A stretch of DNA of 41,790 nucleotides from assembly GCF_019904135.1 (NCBI RefSeq), contig NZ_JAIOGQ010000036.1, forward strand, positions 1 through 41,790, given 5' to 3'. The notes under the pieces are model-generated. The model had not been told where the DNA came from. It did not search any database and saw only the letters and a list, made by a program, of their open reading frames with translations. Of this stretch, positions 7,375-16,819 are shown piece by piece (the first letter of the stretch is position 1; each line of letters starts with the position of its first letter). The DNA comes from Paenibacillus caui. GTDB taxonomy: Bacteria > Bacillota > Bacilli > Paenibacillales > Paenibacillaceae. A program made the position numbers and the translations under genes.

Positions 7375-8994
7375 TTAATGATTGACAAGTCCGTGGCTTT
7401 GCTCAGGCTCTTCGGACAAGCTTTCGTTGTAGGTTTCCCCAAGCAAGGCATAACGGATACTGTCTACCAAAGCTTCCCAGCTTGCTTCAATGACGTTTTC
7501 GGATACCCCGACCGTGTTCCAGCTGCTTGCCATATCGCGGGATTCGATCAGCACCCGAACTTTGGCGGCCGTAGCATCTTTCTCGTCCAGCACCCGGACC
7601 TTATAGTCCGAGAGGTGCATCTCTTTGAGGCGGGGGAAGTACGTAACAAGCGCTTTACGGAGCGCATTGTCGAGCGCGTTGACCGGGCCGTTACCTTCAG
7701 CGGCCGTATAAACGCTTGAACCGCCAACGTTCAGCTTGACGAACGCTTCCGATACAACCGGCTTGCCGGCTGTTTTTTCCACCAGCATTTTAAACGATTC
7801 AAAGACAAACTTTTCTTCGATCTCGCCGTTTGCCCCTCGAAGCAGCATCTCCAGCGAAGCATCAGCACCTTCAAACTGGTAGCCTTGATGCTCCAGATCC
7901 TTGATCTTCTGAATGACTTCTTTGGTCCGGTTGTTGTCCGGATCAAAGCTGATGCCCATCTCCTTTGCTTTGGACAGGACATTGCTCTGGCCCGCAAGCT
8001 CGGACACAAGGACTCGCTGCTTGTTGCCGACACTTTCTGGAGCAACGTGCTCATAAGTCCGCGAATCGCGCAGGATGGCCGAAACGTGGATGCCTCCTTT
8101 ATGGGCAAAAGCCGATGAGCCGACGTAAGGCTGGTTGTTCGGCAGATGGACATTGGCGATTTCGCTGATGTACCTTGCGGTGTTGGCCAATTGACTCAAT
8201 TTTTCGTCACCGATCACCTCATAACCCAGCTTCAGCTGCAAATTGGGAATGACAGAGCACAGGTTGGCGTTGCCGCAGCGTTCGCCGTACCCGTTCATCG
8301 TGCCCTGGATTTGCCGCGCTCCGGCCTGGACGGCACTGATGGCATTGGCCACCGCCAGTTCACAATCATTGTGAGTGTGGATGCCAAGCTGGACATCTCC
8401 AAGCTGCTCTTTCAAAGAACTTACGATGCTCTGAACCTCTCCGGGCATGCTGCCCCCGTTCGTATCGCACATAACGAGCCAGTCGGCGCCTGCTTCAGAA
8501 GCCTTCTTCATTACGGCAACCGCATATTCCGGATTGTGTTTATAGCCGTCAAAGAAATGCTCCGCATCAAAAATAACTTCAAGCCCTTTTTGCTTCAAAT
8601 AGGCGATGGAGTCTGCAATCATGGCCAGATTCTCTTCCAGCGAAGTCTGGAGAGCGGTATGGACATGGAAGTCCCACGATTTGCCGACAAGGGTTGCAGC
8701 CTGAACGCCGGATTCGATAATCCGGTTCAGGTTCGCGTCCTCGTGCGCGATGCTGTCCTTGCGCCGTGTGCTGCCGAAGGCGGTTATTTTTGCATTCAAA
8801 TGAAGCTCCTGAACTCTGCGGAAAAATTCTATATCTTTACTGTTGCTCCCCGGAATGCCGCCTTCGATATAATGAACGCCCAAATGGTCCAACTTTTTGG
8901 CGATTTTTAATTTATCGTCGGCCGACAGGCTGATACCTTCGCCTTGAGTGCCATCTCGCAATGTAGTGTCGAAGATAGATAAAGCCTTTGACAT
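7375..8994 (-). CDS. cimA: Citramalate synthase
   Basis: This 539-residue enzyme condenses acetyl-CoA with pyruvate to (R)-citramalate, the entry of the threonine-independent route to isoleucine. The HMGL-like TIM barrel (about 5-275) opens with DTTLRDGTQGEG, the metal- and substrate-binding start, and contains GIHTHNDCELAVANA with the zinc HxH. A LeuA-type dimerisation/regulatory domain follows (about 400-525). Length and the QGEGIS variant distinguish it from LeuA. GGGGGA lies 6 nt before the ATG. No leu or ilv genes adjoin it. Confidence 0.95.
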   Translation of the reverse strand: MSKALSIFDTTLRDGTQGEGISLSADDKLKIAKKLDHLGVHYIEGGIPGSNSKDIEFFRRVQELHLNAKITAFGSTRRKDSIAHEDANLNRIIESGVQAATLVGKSWDFHVHTALQTSLEENLAMIADSIAYLKQKGLEVIFDAEHFFDGYKHNPEYAVAVMKKASEAGADWLVMCDTNGGSMPGEVQSIVSSLKEQLGDVQLGIHTHNDCELAVANAISAVQAGARQIQGTMNGYGERCGNANLCSVIPNLQLKLGYEVIGDEKLSQLANTARYISEIANVHLPNNQPYVGSSAFAHKGGIHVSAILRDSRTYEHVAPESVGNKQRVLVSELAGQSNVLSKAKEMGISFDPDNNRTKEVIQKIKDLEHQGYQFEGADASLEMLLRGANGEIEEKFVFESFKMLVEKTAGKPVVSEAFVKLNVGGSSVYTAAEGNGPVNALDNALRKALVTYFPRLKEMHLSDYKVRVLDEKDATAAKVRVLIESRDMASSWNTVGVSENVIEASWEALVDSIRYALLGETYNESLSEEPEQSHGLVNH

Positions 8995-9157
8995 GGAGAG
9001 TCCCCCTTTTGAATTTCATGAAAAAAAAGTCTGATATTTGATATAATTAATTATTATAAACGATGTCGAAGAGATTTCTACAATGCTTTACTCCTTTAAT
9101 GTAACATGGTTTTACCCATTTGTATAATTTGTTTTGCAAAACGGGGGGATAGATGGC

Positions 9158-10444
9158 ATGAATGAGGTGGATCAATACTATCCGGCAAAAGGACGCGTTA
9201 TTCTACATATCGATATGAACGCCTTCTATTGTTCCGTCCATGCGGCTGAGGAGCCGGACAAATATGCCGGCAGGCCGACAGCCGTCGCGGGAAGCGCCGA
9301 GCTCCGAAAGGGAATTATCGTAACCTGCTCTTATGCGGCGCGAAAAATGGGCGTATCTACAGGGATGCTTGTCAGCCAGGCCATGAAGAAATGTCCCGAT
9401 CTGGTCGTGATTCAACCTGATTTTCATCTATATCGCCGCTATTCCCGGGCTTTCATGAACATCGCCTATGAGTACACTCCCCTGCTGCAGGCCGCATCCA
9501 TCGACGAATGCTATTTGGATATTACCGGCTCCAGGCAGTTTGGAACGCCTCTTGGGATCGCGGAAGAAATTCACCACCGGGTAAAAGAAGAGCTGGGCCT
9601 GCCGTGTTCTATCGGAATTGCTCCGAACAAGCTTTTGGCCAAAATGGCTTCCGACATGAAAAAGCCGAACGGAATAACGGTGCTTCGAATCCGGGACGTT
9701 CCGGAGCTGCTCTGGGATAAACCGTGCTCCCAATTGTTCGGGATCGGCGGGAGGACGGCCGACAAGCTGAAGAAGCTGAACATTTATACGATCGGTCAGC
9801 TTGCGGCGGCTGATGAAAGCCTGCTTCAACAGCGCTTTGGCGTCATGGGTCTGTGGATGAAACAGGCGGCGGCCGGAATCGATCATTCCCCGGTTCGGGA
9901 GGAGAAGGACAAGAATAAGTCCATTGGCCATACCACGACTTTGCCCAAAGACATCAGCGACATGGAAGATGTACAGCGGGTAATGTTGAATTTGGCGGAT
10001 CAGGTTTCGCGAAGAATGCGGCGGCAGGGACTTATGGCGCAAACCGTTCAAATCACCATCCGCACGCCGGACATGAAGACGATCACCAGGTCGCAAACCC
10101 TTCCGAGCGTTACTGAAACAGCGGACGAGATTTACCATGAAGCATGCAAGCTTTTCCGGAAGCACTGGAAGGAAGGAAAGCCGGTTCGTCTGCTCGGGAT
10201 CACGCTGCAGAATTTGGTTCCGCGGGAAGAGTCGGCTATGCAGCTTGATTTGTTCAGCTATGAAAAACAGCCCAAGATAGAGCGGCTAACCCGCGTTATG
10301 GACGAGCTGCGCGATAAATTTGGAGAAAGCGCTGTGCTGACGGCGGGCATGCTGGGCGATGATCCGTCCTCGCTGATTCGAAACCACAAGCTTCGGGGAA
10401 CGTCGCTGCAAATGGATTTTTTACGGAATGAAGATACGCATTAA
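9158..10444 (+). CDS. dinB: DNA polymerase IV (Y family)
   Basis: This 428-residue translesion polymerase has catalytic residues D19 (LHIDMNAFYC) and D116-E117 (SIDECYLD). Helix-hairpin-helix and little-finger domains follow, and a beta-clamp binding motif QLDLF sits at about 362-366. The ATG at 9158 follows a GGGGGGA site (9143-9149). An upstream in-frame TTG at 9134 precedes that site and is unlikely to be used. A TATAAT at 9123-9128 may be its -10 box, without a good -35. No LexA box was seen in the 160-nt upstream gap, so SOS control is not evident. Confidence 0.95.
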   Translation: MNEVDQYYPAKGRVILHIDMNAFYCSVHAAEEPDKYAGRPTAVAGSAELRKGIIVTCSYAARKMGVSTGMLVSQAMKKCPDLVVIQPDFHLYRRYSRAFMNIAYEYTPLLQAASIDECYLDITGSRQFGTPLGIAEEIHHRVKEELGLPCSIGIAPNKLLAKMASDMKKPNGITVLRIRDVPELLWDKPCSQLFGIGGRTADKLKKLNIYTIGQLAAADESLLQQRFGVMGLWMKQAAAGIDHSPVREEKDKNKSIGHTTTLPKDISDMEDVQRVMLNLADQVSRRMRRQGLMAQTVQITIRTPDMKTITRSQTLPSVTETADEIYHEACKLFRKHWKEGKPVRLLGITLQNLVPREESAMQLDLFSYEKQPKIERLTRVMDELRDKFGESAVLTAGMLGDDPSSLIRNHKLRGTSLQMDFLRNEDTH

Positions 10445-10477
10445 ATCATAATATGATAAAACAAGCTGTCAATTCAA

Positions 10478-10506
10478 TTGAAATTGTCATCTTTTTATAT
10501 TATATT
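10478..10506 (+). promoter_or_regulatory. Predicted sigma-A promoter of the ferredoxin gene
   Basis: TTGAAA (10478-10483) and TATATT (10501-10506) are separated by 17 nt. They lie about 60 nt before the ferredoxin start codon, and a 5' UTR with AGGAGG follows. Confidence 0.65.
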
Positions 10507-10552
10507 GGAGCTTGAGGGTGCCAGGGGTGCACCGGACTTGTAACGTTTTTAA

Positions 10553-10804
<252 letters not shown>

Positions 10805-10839
10805 GGTTCAATTTTCATGCTAGTTGCCATAACGTAAGA

Positions 10840-10876
10840 AACATCTCTCGCCGATGGGTGGGGGATGTTTTTTTTT
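10840..10876 (+). terminator. Intrinsic terminator of fer
   Basis: A 13-bp stem with several G-T pairs (10840-10852 with 10857-10869) has a GATG loop and nine T residues after it. Confidence 0.85.
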
Positions 10877-11031
10877 ACAAAATAGCGGAGGATGAAGAAA
10901 AGGTTTTGGCTAGGTGGGGCTTTTGCCTGCATATTCATTTCCGCATTTACAGGCCGATAATAGTTAATAAGGGTTTGATTTCTATGTAAACAAGCGGGAG
11001 GCCCGAGTCTGGTCCGTAAACGGAGGTTATG

Positions 11032-12426
11032 ATGAACAATTCGGCATATTTGAAAGATTATGTCCGGATGCACCCGGATAACCGAATGGCCTGGTATTTG
11101 CTGGGGAAAGAATACGAACAGAGCGGACAAGAAGGCAAAGCAAATTACTGCTACATGCAGGCCGGCGATATTTATGAAGCGTTTGAATCCAGCAAAACGC
11201 CTGCAGGGATCTGGAAGGAGTACGCCGCAGAGCTGCTTGAACAATCCAAGCGAAAAGCGAGGAACCGGACAAGACGGCGCAAATGGCTGACAGCGCTCAT
11301 GCTGCTCGTTTTGATGTGCTTGTCACCATACTGGACGGCACAGCCAAAGTCAGAGCGGCTAGGCGGCCCTGCCGCAGCCTCCGCTTCAGCGGTACCGGAT
11401 CAGGGACAAGGGGCCGTTTCCGCTGCTGCGGACCGCTCCGAACGGGAGCCGTCGTTTACCGCGAAACCGCTGGGCACGGAGCTGGATAAGGCGGATGCTT
11501 TGTCTGCGCTGCTTGGAGGTGAAGCCGGTCAGGCTAAAATCACCGGAATTCTTGGGATGCAGCGAAAGGATAGCTGGCTGATTTGGAGTCGGGATATGCC
11601 ATTGGAATATATTATGGAACGGGAAGCTTCAGCCGGCAGAACATCGGTTCAGGCTCTAAACGCCGCGACTTGCGGCTGCAAGCCGCCTGACAGTACAGCG
11701 CTTCGCCAAAAAGCGGGAGATTGGATCGACAATCAGGAGCTTATGGCTCTGCTCACTTCGGCCATTCTGCATTTCAAGGAGGAAACCGGCCATTATCCCG
11801 GCAAGCTGGCCGAATTGAACCGTCCATATCCCGATAACTGGATTGCGGGTGACGCGCCATCGGCTGCCCTTTCTTTTGATAAAGTGCTGGCAAGCGTAAA
11901 ACAACGGGCTGAGGGGAACGGTACTGCTGCCGGGGAACCGGCAGATGCAGCGAAGAGTTCTCCAGACTTGGAACCGTATTTACATGAACCGCTGGAGATC
12001 AAGGTGGATCGGGAGAAGCATTTGCTTGCTTTAGTGAGCGGCAACGTTATTTTGCGTATATATAAGGTCGGACTGGGCGGAGGGCGGACACCGGAAGGCA
12101 CTTTTCAAATTGTGGAGAAGGTCATCAATCCGAATGGACGTGATGATGGAGAATTCGGCAGCAGGGGAATGGGATTATCCGGTGGCAATTACGCCATTCA
12201 CGGGACGAACGAAGAGGACAGCATCGGCAAAGACGAGTCGCTGGGCTGTGTAAGGATGGCGAAGGAAGACGTGGAAGAACTGTTTGATCTGGTTCCCAAA
12301 GGAACGCGGGTGACGATAGGAAAGGGGATCCTGCCGGACTTGAAACCGGGAGCAGGCAGCAGATTCAAGCTTCCCGACCGACAGGACCAGAGCAACCCCC
12401 ATAAAACGTATCACTGGTTAAGTTAG
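11032..12426 (+). CDS. L,D-transpeptidase (YkuD) with cytoplasmic TPR-like N terminus
   Basis: The protein has 464 residues. The first 80 residues look TPR-like (MAWYLLGKEYEQSG, then KANYCYMQAGDIYEAF). A basic stretch and one membrane helix (about 88-106) follow, then a low-complexity Ala/Gly/Ser linker and a C-terminal YkuD domain (about 320-440). The catalytic motif is present as HGTNEED followed by SLGCVRM. The membrane topology places the YkuD domain outside, where it would make 3-3 or anchoring cross-links in peptidoglycan. The ATG at 11032 is 5 nt from GGAGG; an ATG one codon earlier is too close. The stop overlaps the convergent small gene. Confidence 0.88.
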   Translation: MNNSAYLKDYVRMHPDNRMAWYLLGKEYEQSGQEGKANYCYMQAGDIYEAFESSKTPAGIWKEYAAELLEQSKRKARNRTRRRKWLTALMLLVLMCLSPYWTAQPKSERLGGPAAASASAVPDQGQGAVSAAADRSEREPSFTAKPLGTELDKADALSALLGGEAGQAKITGILGMQRKDSWLIWSRDMPLEYIMEREASAGRTSVQALNAATCGCKPPDSTALRQKAGDWIDNQELMALLTSAILHFKEETGHYPGKLAELNRPYPDNWIAGDAPSAALSFDKVLASVKQRAEGNGTAAGEPADAAKSSPDLEPYLHEPLEIKVDREKHLLALVSGNVILRIYKVGLGGGRTPEGTFQIVEKVINPNGRDDGEFGSRGMGLSGGNYAIHGTNEEDSIGKDESLGCVRMAKEDVEELFDLVPKGTRVTIGKGILPDLKPGAGSRFKLPDRQDQSNPHKTYHWLS

Positions 12427-12560
12427 GATTTCACAAGAATAAGCATTACAGCAAAAAAAATGACGATGGCGGCCAGAATAGATCCAAGCCAAATCAGCGC
12501 CTTTTTGTTTACTTCTTCTTTCTTATGTTGAAGAGAGGGCGGCTTTCTTTTAGTGGACAT
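12423..12560 (-). CDS. Small single-pass membrane protein, unknown function
   Basis: This 45-residue protein has a basic N-terminal half (MSTKRKPPSLQHKKEEVNKK) and one hydrophobic helix with a short KS tail, so its N terminus is expected to face the cytoplasm. A GGAAGGAAG site lies 8 nt before the ATG at 12560. Its stop codon overlaps that of the convergent L,D-transpeptidase gene. It resembles small conserved proteins of paenibacilli, but no function is known to me. Confidence 0.7.
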   Translation of the reverse strand: MSTKRKPPSLQHKKEEVNKKALIWLGSILAAIVIFFAVMLILVKS

Positions 12561-12585
12561 TTGAAGCACTTCCTTCCGTTGATAT

Positions 12586-12609
12586 GAGGCTGCCGGTCTA
12601 GGCAGCCTC
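12586..12609 (-). terminator. GC-rich hairpin upstream of the small membrane-protein gene
   Basis: A 9-bp stem (12586-12594, GAGGCTGCC, with 12601-12609) has a 6-nt loop. It lies just before the ribosome site of the small gene and downstream of the L,D-transpeptidase gene on the other strand. The following T tract is too short for a clear terminator, so it may be a weak terminator or a leader structure. Confidence 0.4.
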
Positions 12610-12790
12610 TTTGGACGAGATAGCTCTATTGTAACGGCTTTCATTGCATTTTTCCATATAAGTGATTACTGAATTGTTTATTTCCGTTCCAAAAACTTTC
12701 CTTTTGCAGCCGGAAACGCTAAACTGGAACAAGGAATATCCGTGCGCCGCTTTTTTTTGCGCACCGCTAAAAGAACGGAGTGAATAATCA

Positions 12791-13885
12791 GTGCTGTATC
12801 GCAACTTTGGCAAACCGATTTTTTTCAGACTGGACCCTGAGCAAGCACACCATCTCGTGATCGGTGGATTACATAAAGCTTCAAGAATGCCGGGCGGAAC
12901 CGCTCTGCTTAAATCTTTGTACGGGATCAAGGAGTCGCCGGAACTGGCGGTCGACTTGTTTGGACTGCATTTTCCGTCGCCGGTCGGCCTGGCAGCTGGA
13001 TTGGATAAAAACGCCGAAGCCGCCGCAGGCTTCTCGTCAATTGGCTTTGGTTTCATGGAAGTTGGGACGGTAACGCCAAAGAGCCAACCGGGAAATGAAC
13101 AGCCTAGGCTGTTCCGCCTTCCCCCCGATGAAGCGCTTATTAACCGGATGGGCTTTAACAACAAAGGCGCAGACGAAATGGCGAAAAAGCTGGGCGGGCT
13201 AAAGAAACGCCCTATTCCGATTGCCGTAAATATCGGGAAAAATAAAACAACGCCGAATGAAGAGGCGTATAATGATTATAAGAAATGCATTCAAGCTCTT
13301 TATCCCGAGGCGGATTTCTTTGTCGTGAACATCAGTTCCCCGAACACCCCTGACCTTAGGAACCTGCAGCATGGCAGCGAGCTCGCTGTTCTTTTGCGGC
13401 AGGTCGTGGACGAAATGCGGAGCCAGGGAGAGAAGTACGGGGCTTCCAAAGCTGTTCTGGTGAAGATTGCGCCGGACGTAACCGATGAGGAGCTTGAATA
13501 TATGGTTGATACGATTTCGAAGAGCGGGGTATCGGGGATCATCGCGACCAATACGACCGTATCGCGCGAAGGCCTCAGGCATCCGCATGCCAAAGAAACC
13601 GGCGGGCTCAGCGGAAAGCCGCTTCAGGAACGATCTACGGAAATCGTGCGCCGGGTTTACCGGCAGACGGGCGGAAGCCTGCCCATCATCGGTTCGGGCG
13701 GCATATTTAACAGTGAAGACGCCTACCGGAAAATCCGGGCCGGAGCAAGCCTGGTTGAGATTTATACCGCCCTTATTTACGAGGGACCCGAGATCAACCG
13801 CAAGCTGTACAGCGGACTTAAGGAATGTATGCTGCGTGACGGATTTAAACATATATCCGAAGCGGTGGGAGCTGATCATCGCTAA
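12791..13885 (+). CDS. pyrD: Dihydroorotate dehydrogenase, class 2 (quinone)
   Basis: This 364-residue FMN enzyme oxidises dihydroorotate to orotate in pyrimidine synthesis and passes electrons to membrane quinone. The class 2 signs are the N-terminal helical segment that binds the membrane (about 1-40), NRMGFNNKG, and VNISSPNTPDLRNLQ with the catalytic serine region. Its GTG start is preceded by GGAG. It is not next to other pyr genes and lies 32 nt before relQ, likely in one transcript. Class 1B PyrD with PyrK is common in Firmicutes, so a class 2 enzyme here is worth noting. Confidence 0.95.
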   Translation: MLYRNFGKPIFFRLDPEQAHHLVIGGLHKASRMPGGTALLKSLYGIKESPELAVDLFGLHFPSPVGLAAGLDKNAEAAAGFSSIGFGFMEVGTVTPKSQPGNEQPRLFRLPPDEALINRMGFNNKGADEMAKKLGGLKKRPIPIAVNIGKNKTTPNEEAYNDYKKCIQALYPEADFFVVNISSPNTPDLRNLQHGSELAVLLRQVVDEMRSQGEKYGASKAVLVKIAPDVTDEELEYMVDTISKSGVSGIIATNTTVSREGLRHPHAKETGGLSGKPLQERSTEIVRRVYRQTGGSLPIIGSGGIFNSEDAYRKIRAGASLVEIYTALIYEGPEINRKLYSGLKECMLRDGFKHISEAVGADHR

Positions 13886-13917
13886 AAAGGCGGGTTATCT
13901 GACAGGAGGAACAGACT

Positions 13918-14739
13918 ATGGACGGCAGAGATTGGGGGACCTTTCTTCTTCCTTATGAGCAGACTGTGGAGGAACTGAAAGTAAAGTTTAAAACGATGCG
14001 TGCGGAGCTCAAAAAACGCGAAGAATATGCTCCGATCGAATTTGTAACCGGACGTGTGAAGAAGATATCCAGCATTTTGGACAAGGCGAAGCGATTGAAC
14101 GTGGCGATGGAAGATCTGGAAACCGGAATCGAGGACATTGCGGGGATTCGCATTATGTGCCAATTCGTTGAAGATATTCGGCGCGTCGCCGAATATATCC
14201 GGGGGCGCAAAGACCTGCGGGTGCTATACGAGAAGGACTATATCACCAATTACAAGGAAAGCGGCTACCGCAGCTTCCATATGATCGTTGAATATCCGGT
14301 ACAAACGGCGCTCGGACAGAAACCGGTGCTGGCGGAGATTCAGATCCGGACGCTTGCGATGAACTTCTGGGCGACGATCGAACATTCCCTGAATTACAAA
14401 TACCGCGACAGCCTGCCTCCGGAGATGAAGGATCGGCTGAAGAAAGCAGCAGAAGCTGCGTTCGTCCTTGATAACGAAATGTCCAGCATCCGTGAAGAAA
14501 TTTTGGAATCCCAGAAGTCATTTGAGGATGACGCCAATCTCGTTTCCGATACGCTGGATTCGATCCACAAGCTCTATTTCTTTCATAAGGTCAGCGAGGC
14601 GATCGAAGCCCAGCGGAAGTTCAATGAAATTTGGGAAAAGCGTGATCTGATTGCAATGAAGGATTTGCTCGAAAGCATTAAGGATATGCTGAAGGAAGCC
14701 AAAAAGAGACTTGATACGGAGCGTAAAGATGACTTTTGA
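13918..14739 (+). CDS. relQ: Small alarmone synthetase RelQ (SAS1)
   Basis: This cytoplasmic (p)ppGpp synthetase has 273 residues. The RelA/SpoT synthetase core (about 20-190) contains GYRSFHMIVEYP and EIQIRTLAMNFWATIEHS, highly similar to Bacillus YjbM/RelQ. It has no hydrolase (HD) domain. The family is usually about 210 residues, so this copy carries an extra C-terminal coiled-coil-like extension of about 60 residues (about 205-273) rich in Lys and Glu. The ATG has an AGGAGGA site. It follows pyrD and overlaps the next gene by 11 nt. Confidence 0.93.
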   Translation: MDGRDWGTFLLPYEQTVEELKVKFKTMRAELKKREEYAPIEFVTGRVKKISSILDKAKRLNVAMEDLETGIEDIAGIRIMCQFVEDIRRVAEYIRGRKDLRVLYEKDYITNYKESGYRSFHMIVEYPVQTALGQKPVLAEIQIRTLAMNFWATIEHSLNYKYRDSLPPEMKDRLKKAAEAAFVLDNEMSSIREEILESQKSFEDDANLVSDTLDSIHKLYFFHKVSEAIEAQRKFNEIWEKRDLIAMKDLLESIKDMLKEAKKRLDTERKDDF

Positions 14740-15196
14740 TCCCTTGCTTGTCGCTTTTTTGATTTATTTCAACCGGGACCGCGATTATTTCGAATGCCAT
14801 GAGGCGATGGAGGAATTGTGGTTGTCCAAAGGGAGCGAGCCGCTGTATAAAGGATTGCTCCAGGTTGCTGTGGGCCTGTTTCACTTCCGCGCCGGCAACG
14901 TTGTCGGCAGCCTCAAGATGCTCCGGTCAGCAGCGGATAAGCTCGCGCCTTATCCTTCGGACAGTCTCGGAATTGACTTTGAAAGGTTAAAAAGAGAAGT
15001 TATCCAATATGTCAAGCAATTGGAGCAGCACTGCGAGGAGCCATTTCCGTATTATGATTTATCCATCCATATTGTTGATCCCCGTCTTGCCGAAGCTGTG
15101 GAGGAGGCATCTGCCTTGATCAAACCGAATGTGCCTCTGCAGCTCAGACGGCAGCGTGGGCCCAAGCATGAACTGCGTGGAAGAAACCGTACCTAG
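14729..15196 (+). CDS. DUF309 domain protein
   Basis: The protein has 155 residues. The family motif FECHEAMEELWL (about 23-34) and LYKGLLQVAVGLFHF mark DUF309, a small all-helical family of unknown function. The ATG at 14729 lies inside the end of relQ and has GGAG about 8 nt upstream, so translation is probably coupled to relQ. It ends at a terminator. The function is unknown; the coupling suggests a role tied to alarmone synthesis, but this is inference. Confidence 0.85.
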   Translation: MTFDPLLVAFLIYFNRDRDYFECHEAMEELWLSKGSEPLYKGLLQVAVGLFHFRAGNVVGSLKMLRSAADKLAPYPSDSLGIDFERLKREVIQYVKQLEQHCEEPFPYYDLSIHIVDPRLAEAVEEASALIKPNVPLQLRRQRGPKHELRGRNRT

Positions 15197-15218
15197 CGCT
15201 TTTGGGTACGGCGTTTTT
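15187..15218 (+). terminator. Intrinsic terminator after DUF309
   Basis: CCGTACC (15187-15193) pairs with GGTACGG (15205-15211) around an 11-nt loop and is followed by a T5 run. Confidence 0.75.
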
Positions 15219-15248
15219 GTCAAATTACCAATTTGAAAGGGTGTCAGT

Positions 15249-16817
15249 ATGGCCGTTTCACTGCCTCCATTGTTTCTTGCGCGAATGCAGACCCTGCTCG
15301 GGAGCGAATATCCGGCCTATCTCGCTTCTTATGAGCAGCCCAGGTTTGCGGGCGTTCGGGTCAATACGCTCAAAATCGCTCCGGAGGCTTTTCTCGAGCG
15401 TACTCCTTTTGACCTGCAGCCGGTTCCGTGGTGCGATACGGGATTTTATATCGAAGAGGGACTGAAGCCGGGCAAGCACCCTTATTATCATGCCGGTTTG
15501 TACTATATTCAGGAACCGAGCGCCATGGCGCCTGTCGAAGCGCTTGACGTCAAGCCCGGAGACCGTGTCCTCGATCTGTGCGCCGCTCCCGGCGGCAAAT
15601 CGACGCAAATTGCGGCAAAGCTTCAGGGGCGCGGGGTTCTGGTCACGAATGATATAAGCGAGCAGCGCACCAAAGCGCTGGCCAAAAATATCGAGCTTTA
15701 CGGAGTCAGAAACGCCGTAGTGCTCAATGAAACGCCGGAGCGAATCCGGAACGCTTTTCCCGGCTACTTCAGCAAGATTCTTATCGACGCTCCCTGCTCC
15801 GGGGAGGGTATGTTCCGCAAGGATGCCGATATGGCCCGCGAGTGGGCGAAGCACTCGGTGGAGAAATGCTCGATGATGCAGCGGGATATACTGCAGACTG
15901 CAGCCGGGCTTCTCGCACCTGGGGGGACGATCGTCTATTCGACCTGCACCTTTGCACCGGAAGAGAACGAAGGGCAGATCGCCGCTTTTCTAAGCAGGCA
16001 TCCCGAATTTGAAGTTGTGCCGCTTCCGAAGGAATGGGACATATCCAGAGGGCGTCCTGAATGGCTTGAGGTTTCTGCTCCTGAACGATCGGAAGCCGAA
16101 GAATGTTCCCGGGAAGCGGCAGCTAAAACCGCGGAAACAGGGCGTCTGTGGCCCCATCTCATCAAAGGGGAAGGGCATTTTGTCGCCGTGCTTCGCCATA
16201 CGGGCAGGCCTTTGCCCGAGCAGGATGAACGGGAGGTTCTGGCTACGGTTATGGCTTCGGCGGGCAGGGAAGGCGCTCCTATCCAGGCAGCCAAAAGAAA
16301 AGCGGGAAAAAGCAAGCCGGGCTCGAACAACTTGAAGGCAGTCAGCCGGAACGGTGCGAATGGGGCGGATTCGTCCGCGATGATTGAAAGCTGGCATGCC
16401 TTTGCTTCGGCTCATTTGGAGAAAGGGACGATTCATGAGGCTCAGCCTGTGCTTTTCGGGTCTCATGTATATCTGTCTCCGCTTCATCCGGCAAGGCTGA
16501 ACGGACTGAGGACGATTCGGCCGGGTTGGTATGCCGGAACGGTGAAGAACGGACGTTTCACGCCCGGGCATCCGCTTGCAGCGGCGCTGAAGCCGGAAGA
16601 GGCCTTGCGATGGCTTAATCTTTACGCAGAAGATGGAGAGGCGGTAAAATATCTGAAAGGCGACACGCTGCAAATTCCGGCAGACAGGCTGGTCTTACGC
16701 GGCTGCGATCCCAAGGGATATGTTCTCGTAGGTGTCGACGGCTATTCCCTTGGTTGGGGCAAATGGCAGGACGGCATGCTTAAGAACGAATATCCGGCGG
16801 GCTGGAGGTGGACTTGA
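15249..16817 (+). CDS. RsmB/NOP family rRNA cytosine-C5 methyltransferase, RsmF-like (copy 1)
   Basis: This 522-residue SAM-dependent RNA methyltransferase makes m5C, probably in 16S rRNA. It has an N-terminal RNA-binding part, a SAM motif DLCAAPGGKSTQIA (about 111-124), DAPCSGEGMFRKD with one active-site Cys, and YSTCTF with the catalytic Cys. A linker rich in Ala, Lys and Gly (about 335-375) leads to a C-terminal PUA-like RsmF domain (VLVGVDGYSLGWGK). AAAGGGTG precedes the ATG. The stop overlaps the ribosome site of the RsuA-type gene, so the two form an rRNA-modification pair. A homologous gene lies at 18913-20304. Confidence 0.9.
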   Translation: MAVSLPPLFLARMQTLLGSEYPAYLASYEQPRFAGVRVNTLKIAPEAFLERTPFDLQPVPWCDTGFYIEEGLKPGKHPYYHAGLYYIQEPSAMAPVEALDVKPGDRVLDLCAAPGGKSTQIAAKLQGRGVLVTNDISEQRTKALAKNIELYGVRNAVVLNETPERIRNAFPGYFSKILIDAPCSGEGMFRKDADMAREWAKHSVEKCSMMQRDILQTAAGLLAPGGTIVYSTCTFAPEENEGQIAAFLSRHPEFEVVPLPKEWDISRGRPEWLEVSAPERSEAEECSREAAAKTAETGRLWPHLIKGEGHFVAVLRHTGRPLPEQDEREVLATVMASAGREGAPIQAAKRKAGKSKPGSNNLKAVSRNGANGADSSAMIESWHAFASAHLEKGTIHEAQPVLFGSHVYLSPLHPARLNGLRTIRPGWYAGTVKNGRFTPGHPLAAALKPEEALRWLNLYAEDGEAVKYLKGDTLQIPADRLVLRGCDPKGYVLVGVDGYSLGWGKWQDGMLKNEYPAGWRWT

Positions 16818-16819
16818 AA

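Noticed and set aside
9060..9130. GlnR-like site TGTAA-N7-TTACC upstream of dinB and cimA
   Set aside because: One fixed base differs from the consensus and neither gene has a clear nitrogen role.
10887..10955. 22-codon frame MKKRFWLGGAFACIF with a signal-peptide look after the fer terminator
   Set aside because: GGAGG touches the ATG without spacing and the frame ends at once; not supported as a gene.
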